A DNA stretch of 12,809 bases from Candidatus Magasanikiibacteriota bacterium (lineage in GTDB: Bacteria > Patescibacteriota > Patescibacteriia > Magasanikbacterales > UBA10003): NCBI GenBank assembly GCA_003514455.1, contig DOQH01000038.1, positions 41,165 to 53,973 of the forward strand. Reading direction: 5' to 3'. Each line of letters starts with the position of its first letter. The stretch's first letter is position 1. Below are positions 8,053 to 12,809 of this stretch, piece by piece. The notes below the pieces were generated by a model that was not told where the DNA came from, searched no databases, and saw only the letters and a list, made by a program, of their open reading frames with translations. The position numbers were made by a program, and so were the translations under genes.

Positions 8053-9386
8053 GTTTTATCCTCCATGGTTGTCTCCACTCTGTCATCTCTCGTCATTATT
8101 GTCAATAGCCCGACACCTACTCCAACCAGCATCAATCCGCTGTAAAGCGACCACAAATAGTGGTCAAAAATGGCCAAAATGAAAAATAACGCAAACAACG
8201 ACGATAAATTACGGCTAAAATGCCGCATGATAAAATAAAAACAAAATAAAATCATTAAAACTCCGACTATGCCCAACTCTACGGAAATCAACAAAAAAAC
8301 ATTATGCGCCGGCTGATAGACCCAAACCGGCCGCGATGAATCCAAATCATCGCGCACAGCCAAAGTGTAATTTCCCAATCCAACTCCTCGTATAGGGTAT
8401 TTTTTGAATAACTGCCGGGCCTCGCCGTAGCCACCGACCCTCTCCTCCACTGCCTTCGTCTCCAATCGGCCTTCGCCTGAAATCCGATTTTTCAACAATG
8501 GAGCGTAAAAAAAAGAAAGGATTACAAGTAAAACAACACCGGATAAAAAAAATAACCGCCAGCTTCCATTTGAAATAAATCGCCGATGATTAAAGAACCC
8601 AAAAAACGCTAAACTGACAATCAAGCCCAGCCATGCCGAGCGAGAAAAAGAAAAAAACAATCCGGTTAAAAATAAACAATTGACAATCAACAAAAAAATC
8701 CGCACTTTCTTATTTATTAAATTGTGAGTTAACAAAACAGCAACCAAAAAAACACCAATAGCCATATATCCTCCAAAAACATTGGGGTGCGGCAAACCGC
8801 CGTACGCTCGCAACCAACGGCCGACTGAATTTTCCAAAACTGACACTCCGCCGATAGTTGAGTCGTGCAGTGTCAAGCCGAGCCATTGCAAAGCGAAGGT
8901 TGACTGAGTTAAAAATTGATAAATCCCTAAAATTGCTTGCAAAGCGAGTCCTAATAAAAACGCATAAGTGGCTTTGACGCGATCAATCGGCAATTTAGTT
9001 AAAAATATAAAAATAACAATGGCTTCAATAATGTGGATGAATTGTTGGATTGCGATGAGACGGTTGGCGGCCGATAAAACTGAAACAACTAAAATAATAA
9101 ATAAAATTGTGATTAAACAATAGATTGAGCGACTGGCGTGCCAATTTCTTTTTTTTGCCGAGGACTCATCGCCGCGACTGCAAAAAAGAAATGGGCATGC
9201 CATTGATGACAAATTCCACAATCCAAGCAACAAAACAATCACCAACAGCAAAATCTCCGTTCCATGAATCCCCACGATTCCATACTCCCAATTACCGCCA
9301 TTCAAAACACCGTGACGCAAAATAAGCCGCGTTTGCCACGGAATAATAAAAAGAAAAAAATAAATTAAATATTCAATCCAACGCAT
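8046..9386 (-). CDS. O-antigen ligase / Wzy-type polymerase family membrane protein
   Basis: A polytopic membrane protein (446 residues from the preferred start) of the O-antigen ligase (Wzy_C) family, which joins or polymerises lipid-linked glycans on the outer face of the membrane. About ten or more hydrophobic segments are seen. Near the C-terminus is the large outer loop, with RGVGLGNY and then PAHNVFLLISVELGIVG, whose His and upstream Arg are characteristic of the family. The start is chosen at ATG 9386 because GGAGAG (9396-9391) is spaced correctly for it; the in-frame ATG at 9398 lies just upstream and overlaps that Shine-Dalgarno, adding 4 residues. It overlaps the nucleotidyltransferase-like gene upstream by 22 bp and csrA downstream by 7 bp. 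Acceptor and glycan are unknown; Gram-positive-like CPR envelopes make surface polysaccharide or glycoprotein more likely than LPS. Confidence 0.85.
   Translation of the reverse strand: MRWIEYLIYFFLFIIPWQTRLILRHGVLNGGNWEYGIVGIHGTEILLLVIVLLLGLWNLSSMACPFLFCSRGDESSAKKRNWHASRSIYCLITILFIILVVSVLSAANRLIAIQQFIHIIEAIVIFIFLTKLPIDRVKATYAFLLGLALQAILGIYQFLTQSTFALQWLGLTLHDSTIGGVSVLENSVGRWLRAYGGLPHPNVFGGYMAIGVFLVAVLLTHNLINKKVRIFLLIVNCLFLTGLFFSFSRSAWLGLIVSLAFFGFFNHRRFISNGSWRLFFLSGVVLLVILSFFYAPLLKNRISGEGRLETKAVEERVGGYGEARQLFKKYPIRGVGLGNYTLAVRDDLDSSRPVWVYQPAHNVFLLISVELGIVGVLMILFCFYFIMRHFSRNLSSLFALFFILAIFDHYLWSLYSGLMLVGVGVGLLTIMTRDDRVETTMEDKTC
8053..8066 (-). promoter_or_regulatory. csrA Shine-Dalgarno overlapping A-N-GGA motif
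   Basis: The minus strand reads ATGGAGGAT followed by AAAAC and the csrA ATG. GGAGGA (8064-8059) is a near-perfect Shine-Dalgarno, rare in this window. AUGGA also fits the CsrA core motif A-N-GGA, and a second GGA follows at once, so CsrA could repress its own translation here. Confidence 0.6.
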
Positions 9387-10309
9387 ATTTCTCTCCATTT
9401 ATTTCTAAAAAATTCCCTTCTGTCTTCCTCGTGAAATTTCAACATTTTATCATTTACCACCACTGCCGTGCCATTGGCAAAATATCTGCTCTGTTTGTTG
9501 CGAAGAATTTTAAATAATTGTATCTTTTTTAAAAACTTTTCCAAACTGTCGCCATGCCAACCGTCTAAACATCGCTCAAAAAAATCGCGCGCCAAATCAA
9601 GCGCGCGCGCAGTGTTTATTTCATGCGAATTTTTGACTTTTTCGCGCCAATCGAAATTAGCCAAATACTCAAAAGCCCAATCGTTGGCTTGCCAAAATTT
9701 CTCCAAAGTTTTTTCCCTATTTATCAAAGGAACCAAATTGGCAATCCAATAAATCAAATAAATATCTGGATTTCCATGGTCATCGGTCAATAAAGCTATT
9801 TTTTTCAAATCTAAATTATCTTCACTGACAAAAAAACTCAAACAAATTTTATCTGCAATTCGACGGCCGTGACGACGCAATCCAAAAACAGTAAAAATAA
9901 CTGTTGTTAAAAACCTTACCAGCCAAACCCTTCCTGGATTCGCTACAATGAAAAAATCAATATCGCTCCACTTTTCAGCCGCTTCAAAACTTAAAGTATT
10001 GCACACCGCGACTAATCGCGTGAATGGCACCCAACTGATCAGTCGCGCGGCGCGGCGAGCCAAAACAAATTTTCTGTCATTGCTAATCGCGCGATCTTGA
10101 CGCTCTAAATGTGAATCAGATGAACCGGAAGATAAAAAAAAGAAGCCATTGGCTTCTTGAATTTCGGCTTGCCGCGCCTGTACAATAATTTCCGACAACT
10201 TATTTTTTTTTCCGCCGTAAAGCAATTTGTATAATTCAAAACTGGTCAAAGGATGTTTGAAAAGCTCAAAAAATGCCAAAGTTGTCTTGATTGCCGCGCC
10301 TGTATCCAT
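9365..10309 (-). CDS. Nucleotidyltransferase-like protein with N-terminal winged helix
   Basis: A 314-residue soluble protein of a type seen repeatedly in Patescibacteria and usually left as hypothetical. Residues about 8-60 resemble a winged-helix segment (FFELFKHPLTSFELYKLLYG). Residues about 98-125 carry the DNA polymerase beta-type nucleotidyltransferase motif: WSDIDFFIV supplies the paired acidic residues D116 and D118, but the usual Gly-Ser before them is replaced by Asn-Thr (CNTLSFEAAEKW). The C-terminal half is helical and basic, with VVVNDKMLKFH near the end. The substrate, if any, is unknown; it may be a degenerate or non-catalytic member. It starts 1 bp after the PRC-barrel gene, without a Shine-Dalgarno, and its end overlaps the O-antigen ligase gene. 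The operon position hints at an envelope role, as inference only. Confidence 0.6.
   Translation of the reverse strand: MDTGAAIKTTLAFFELFKHPLTSFELYKLLYGGKKNKLSEIIVQARQAEIQEANGFFFLSSGSSDSHLERQDRAISNDRKFVLARRAARLISWVPFTRLVAVCNTLSFEAAEKWSDIDFFIVANPGRVWLVRFLTTVIFTVFGLRRHGRRIADKICLSFFVSEDNLDLKKIALLTDDHGNPDIYLIYWIANLVPLINREKTLEKFWQANDWAFEYLANFDWREKVKNSHEINTARALDLARDFFERCLDGWHGDSLEKFLKKIQLFKILRNKQSRYFANGTAVVVNDKMLKFHEEDRREFFRNKWREICVGLNI
9387..9398 (-). promoter_or_regulatory. Shine-Dalgarno of the O-antigen ligase gene
   Basis: GGAGAG (9396-9391) is 4 nt before ATG 9386 on the minus strand and decides between two in-frame starts. It is preceded by AT, giving AUGGA, the CsrA core A-N-GGA, as at csrA itself. 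It lies inside the 3' end of the upstream gene. Confidence 0.55.
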
Positions 10310-10310
10310 A

Positions 10311-10601
10311 TCATTCGCGAGCGGAAATGCCCGTGGCCGGCTGAACCACCGCCTCTTTTATTTTCATTGTCCGGCCATCTTTCACCACCGCGTCTTCCAC
10401 TATTATTTTTTCATCGGTAATAACAACCACCTGACCGCGATGAATCAATAATGTCTCGCGACTCACAATCCCCCGCTTTACAACATAACGGAGAATGGAT
10501 TGCGAATCCAAATCAATCTCAATATCAAAAATTTGGCCAAGTTTAATTCCGCTTTGCGTAAAAACAGGCAAATTTTTTAATTTGGAAAACTGCAATAACA
10601 T
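10311..10601 (-). CDS. PRC-barrel domain protein
   Basis: A 96-residue protein that is essentially one PRC-barrel, the small beta-barrel shared by the photosynthetic reaction centre H subunit and the C-terminus of the ribosome maturation factor RimM. The hallmark is at residues 10-30: a short strand, GIKLGQIFDIEID, then an acidic turn and SILRYVV. A second half-barrel covers about 45-72 (LLIHRGQVVVITDEKIIVEDAVV). It has no signal peptide or membrane helix, so it is cytosolic. Stand-alone PRC proteins lack an agreed function. Sitting 14 bp after yidC in an operon begun by nusA, it might act in RNA or ribosome handling, but nothing in the sequence proves that. No Shine-Dalgarno is visible. Confidence 0.8.
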   Translation of the reverse strand: MLLQFSKLKNLPVFTQSGIKLGQIFDIEIDLDSQSILRYVVKRGIVSRETLLIHRGQVVVITDEKIIVEDAVVKDGRTMKIKEAVVQPATGISARE

Positions 10602-10615
10602 ATCGCAAGCTTCGC

Positions 10616-11326
10616 TTACTTTTTTTTAAACATCAGCCACTGTTGAAATCCGGTGGCTAAAGTCGTAATTAGCCAATAAAAAGTCAGCCCACCTGGCAGA
10701 GTGCCGCCGATAAACACGGTCATCACAGGCATCATATAGAGCATTTGTTTATTCATCATCACTGCCATGCCCTCATCTTTACTGCCTTCACCTTTCACCA
10801 CCGGCGGAGTCATTGGCAACATCTTGGTCTGCCAATATTGAGCCGCGCCGGCTAGAATTGCCAACACCCAACTCTTATCAGCCAAATTTAAAAAACCAAA
10901 CGCCATGGTTTTTATCGTGCCCGGATTTTGAATAAAAGGATAGAGCAAATCAAATTTTTCCGATTTCAAAACTGCCATCAACACCCAATACAAAGCAATC
11001 AAAATGGGCAGCTGTACGAGCATCGGCAAGCAAGACGCCAATGGATTAACTTTTTCATTTTTATACAATTCCATGGTGGCTTTGGCCAATTCCTGCTTAT
11101 TGTCTTTAAATTTTATCTGCAATTCTTTAATTTTCGGCTGAAGCGTGGACATGGCTTTCTGTCCGGCAATGGCTTTTTTGGACAATGGCCAAAGTATCAA
11201 TCTGATAATGATAGTCAAAATAATAATAGCCACGCCAAAATCATGACCGGGAATAATATTATAGAAAAAAACTAAGATATTTAGCAATGGCTGATAAAGA
11301 ACAGCGTAAAAAATTTGAGAAAACAT
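10616..11326 (-). CDS. yidC: Membrane protein insertase YidC/Oxa1
   Basis: YidC inserts and folds membrane proteins, alone or with SecYEG. This 236-residue protein is the short Oxa1-type form without the large periplasmic domain of Gram-negative YidC. The first core helix includes the conserved hydrophilic-groove arginine (R42) in IIIRLILWPLSKKAI. A cytoplasmic helical hairpin follows (about 58-95, LQPKIKELQIKFKDNKQEL), then PMLVQLPILIALYWVL and three further membrane helices, ending GLTFYWLITTLATGFQQWLMFKKK-like basic residues. A Gly/Lys-rich loop (about 176-186) separates the last helices. It begins 6 bp after nusA. In many bacteria yidC follows rpmH-rnpA and precedes jag; neither is here, so this is a relocated copy. 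No Shine-Dalgarno is seen. Confidence 0.95.
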   Translation of the reverse strand: MFSQIFYAVLYQPLLNILVFFYNIIPGHDFGVAIIILTIIIRLILWPLSKKAIAGQKAMSTLQPKIKELQIKFKDNKQELAKATMELYKNEKVNPLASCLPMLVQLPILIALYWVLMAVLKSEKFDLLYPFIQNPGTIKTMAFGFLNLADKSWVLAILAGAAQYWQTKMLPMTPPVVKGEGSKDEGMAVMMNKQMLYMMPVMTVFIGGTLPGGLTFYWLITTLATGFQQWLMFKKK

Positions 11327-11332
11327 AATTTA

Positions 11333-12604
11333 TTATTCAACTATTTTTGTTTCGTTTGATTTTGTTTCTTCTTTAATTTCCGATTCTATTTTTTCCGTTG
11401 CGACTGGTTCAACCAACACCGCCTCGGCAGCTGGCGTTTCAACCGCCGCTTCCACACCCCCGCCCACTTGCTCCACCATTACCTGCCAACCGGTTAAACG
11501 CGACGCCAAATGCACATTCTGCCCGCCGCGGCCGATAGCCAATGAATATTGATCCGGCACTACTTGCACCATCGCGGATTTGGATTCTTCGTGAAAATTC
11601 ACGGACAATACTTTGGCCGGAGACAAAGCGTTCGCGATATATTTTTCCTGATTTTCGTCAAAAGCGATAATATCAATTTTTTCCCCGCCCAATTCAGAAA
11701 TAATTGTCTGAATTCTGCTGCCGCGCTGACCAATACAAGAACCAATCGGGTCAATGTTTTCTTCTTTCGCAAACACAGCCACTTTGGAACGGCTGCCGGC
11801 ATCGCGAGCAATGCCTTTAATTTCCACAGAGCCGCTGGCAACTTCCGGAATTTCCGTTTCAAAAATCTTTTTCACCATTTCCGAATGCGTGCGAGAAACA
11901 CGAATTTCTGAACCGCGCTGAGTCAAATTCACGCCCAACACATAAACCTTGATTTTACTGCCTGGATTATAGCGCTCCATTTCAATCTGTTCTTCCGGCG
12001 GCAAAACCGCCGTGGCTTTGCCAACATCAACCAACACCAAACGGCCTTCGCGCCGACCAACTGTGCCCACCAACAATTCACCCTCCCGACCCTTGAATTC
12101 CTGATAAACCATATCCCGCTCGGCTTCGCGCAATTTCTGAATAATCACTTGCTTGGCTGTTTGCGCCGCCATGCGGCCAAAAGCCGTTGGGATTTCCAAT
12201 GGTCTGCGAAAAACTTCATCAATTTTTGCTTTGGGATATTCAATTTTGGCTTCAGAAATCATCCACTCGGTCTTGGGATTAAATCTTTTAAAAACCAACG
12301 GTTCAGGCATTGATTCGCCCTTTTCTTCCGCTTTTTTAACCAATTCATCGTGCTCGGCTTTTACTTTTTCCCATTCAACTGTCTCGGCTTCCAAATCAAC
12401 ATCTTCCACCACCGTCTTCACATCAAAGGCCTTCATTTCGCCGGTTTCCGGATTAAATTCCACTTGCACATTTTGATTTTTCTCGCCAAAATCTTTGCGA
12501 TAAGCCGCGGCCAAAGCTGTTTGTACGGTTTCCAAAACCGCCTCGTAAGAGAGATTTTTTTCTTCACAAATTTGCTTGATTGCCTGTGTTATTGGTGACG
12601 CCAT
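11333..12604 (-). CDS. nusA: Transcription termination/antitermination factor NusA
   Basis: NusA binds RNA polymerase and nascent RNA, promoting pausing and intrinsic termination and taking part in antitermination. The 423-residue product has the N-terminal polymerase-binding domain (1-165, with an acidic insertion about 70-125 longer than usual), an S1 domain (about 172-240, from GELLVGTV to SEIRVSRTH), KH1 with the GxxG of IGQRGSRIQ (291-299) and KH2 with IGRGGQNVHLASRLTGW (357-373). The tail after 385 is low-complexity and rich in Ala, Val and Glu, in place of the acidic repeats of E. coli. It heads a six-gene operon, but the usual neighbours rimP and infB are absent: yidC follows after 6 bp. 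A strong promoter, a terminator-like hairpin and a second -10 lie upstream. Confidence 0.96.
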   Translation of the reverse strand: MASPITQAIKQICEEKNLSYEAVLETVQTALAAAYRKDFGEKNQNVQVEFNPETGEMKAFDVKTVVEDVDLEAETVEWEKVKAEHDELVKKAEEKGESMPEPLVFKRFNPKTEWMISEAKIEYPKAKIDEVFRRPLEIPTAFGRMAAQTAKQVIIQKLREAERDMVYQEFKGREGELLVGTVGRREGRLVLVDVGKATAVLPPEEQIEMERYNPGSKIKVYVLGVNLTQRGSEIRVSRTHSEMVKKIFETEIPEVASGSVEIKGIARDAGSRSKVAVFAKEENIDPIGSCIGQRGSRIQTIISELGGEKIDIIAFDENQEKYIANALSPAKVLSVNFHEESKSAMVQVVPDQYSLAIGRGGQNVHLASRLTGWQVMVEQVGGGVEAAVETPAAEAVLVEPVATEKIESEIKEETKSNETKIVE

Positions 12605-12614
12605 ATATGTGTTT

Positions 12615-12620
12615 ATTATA
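12615..12620 (-). promoter_or_regulatory. Second -10 element next to the nusA start
   Basis: A perfect TATAAT lies 10 bp before the nusA ATG on minus, with TG directly upstream and no good -35. If used, RNA would start near 12608 and leave only about 3-4 nt of leader, that is, an almost leaderless nusA mRNA. Confidence 0.35.
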
Positions 12621-12631
12621 CATTAGTTAAT

Positions 12632-12665
12632 AAAAAAGAACCAGTTTAATAAACTGATTCTTTTT
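12632..12665 (-). terminator. Terminator-like hairpin in the nusA leader
   Basis: On minus, arms 12665-12651 and 12647-12633 pair over 15 bp (one U-G) around the 3-nt loop ATT; the 3' arm ends in TTTTTT. Measured from the predicted transcription start at about 12661, the stem begins at +1 and has 11 bp plus the U-tract. It may end transcripts of the gene at 12699-12809, attenuate nusA, or do both. Confidence 0.7.
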
Positions 12666-12667
12666 AT

Positions 12668-12696
12668 ATTATATCACATCCATCCAAATCTGTCAA
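12668..12696 (-). promoter_or_regulatory. Consensus promoter upstream of nusA
   Basis: Perfect TTGACA (12696-12691) and TATAAT (12673-12668) with an exact 17-bp spacer on minus. It begins 2 bp after the stop codon of the upstream gene and lies before the hairpin at 12632-12665, so its RNA must pass that hairpin to reach nusA. Confidence 0.85.
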
Positions 12697-12698
12697 CT

Positions 12699-12809
12699 TT
12701 AAAACGCTTCAACCGGTGACGGCATCACCTGTCCCTTGTCCACTATCCAAAAACTGCCGCCCAATTCAATCAAATCGCCATTAGGCGCTTTAACTGTGAA
12801 AGAAAAAGT
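12699..12809 (-). CDS. Unrecognised protein, C-terminal 36 residues only
   Basis: An open frame enters from the right edge and ends at TAA (12699-12701). The 36 visible residues start TFSFTVKAPNGDLIEL and end VMPSPVEAF; they are beta-prone, with Gly-Gly turns, and have no membrane segment. Coding is supported by an uninterrupted frame up to the edge, codon choice like the neighbours, and a stop followed directly by a promoter and terminator-like hairpin. The family cannot be named from this fragment. Confidence 0.55.
   Translation of the reverse strand, partial: TFSFTVKAPNGDLIELGGSFWIVDKGQVMPSPVEAF

Noticed and set aside
9609..9620. Alternating GC tract (GCGCGCGCGC) as a repeat or Z-DNA element
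   Set aside because: It is short, inside the NTase-like coding region, and explained by Ala/Arg codons (ARALDLAR); no second copy was seen.
10602..10640. Hairpin around AAGCTT between yidC and the PRC gene as a terminator
   Set aside because: The symmetry is limited to the 6-bp AAGCTT core with no U-tract in the minus direction; the 14-bp gap fits cotranscription.
12153..12476. 107-codon plus-strand open frame opposite nusA
   Set aside because: It is antisense to conserved NusA N-terminal and linker codons; its serine/threonine-rich composition is typical of a reverse-complement shadow.
1..12809. Alternative genetic code (UGA as Gly or Trp)
   Set aside because: UGA serves as the natural stop of three genes at family-typical ends, and tryptophans in conserved places use TGG.

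Overview
The window looks like a piece of a Candidate Phyla Radiation (Patescibacteria, probably Parcubacteria-type) genome. The grounds are compact genes with gaps of a few bases, AT-rich spacers mostly lacking Shine-Dalgarno sequences, a CPR-style nucleotidyltransferase-like hypothetical protein, a short single-domain YidC and a NusA with an enlarged N-terminal part. UGA is used as a stop (site-2 protease, PRC-barrel and O-antigen ligase genes), which argues against the UGA=Gly lineages SR1/Gracilibacteria. The lineage is an inference from protein style, not from a search.

Layout, left to right. (1) Positions 1-2956, minus strand: the str operon rpsL-rpsG-fusA, fusA running off the left edge, driven by a TTGACA/TATAAT promoter and a structured leader of about 105 nt. 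(2) 2953-3812: a site-2 (M50) membrane protease gene on minus and a monocistronic zinc-ribbon L28 gene (rpmB) on plus, divergent from a shared promoter region that contains a 15-bp palindrome. A bidirectional terminator follows rpmB. (3) 3869-7770, minus: a copper-defence operon reading csoR-like repressor -> three-domain HMA/TauE-SafE/cupredoxin membrane protein -> CopA-type P1B ATPase. It is preceded by a promoter with a G/C-tract inverted repeat that fits a CsoR operator. (4) 7797-12696, minus: a tightly packed six-gene operon nusA-yidC-PRC-barrel protein-nucleotidyltransferase-like protein-O-antigen ligase-csrA, ended by an intrinsic terminator. (5) 12699-12809: the last 36 codons of an unrecognised minus-strand gene.

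How the genes work together. Blocks 1 and 2 serve translation (S12, S7, EF-G, L28). Block 3 is a self-contained Cu(I) module: the CsoR-like protein has an exact Cys-His-Cys triad, the fusion protein has two separate copper-type domains flanking a membrane core with paired cysteines, and CopA would export the ion. Block 4 mixes core expression functions (transcription factor NusA, membrane insertase YidC) with cell-surface functions, and ends in the global RNA-binding regulator CsrA.

The points most worth following are the terminator-like hairpin starting at the predicted +1 of the nusA transcript, the AUGGA motifs (CsrA core A-N-GGA) that overlap the only two clear Shine-Dalgarno sites in the window, the HMA/TauE/cupredoxin fusion, and a 13-nt identity around the -35 boxes of rpsL and nusA. 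No tRNA, rRNA, CRISPR array or insertion sequence was seen, and no stretch above 300 bases lacks a gene; the longest spacer is 7692-7851.
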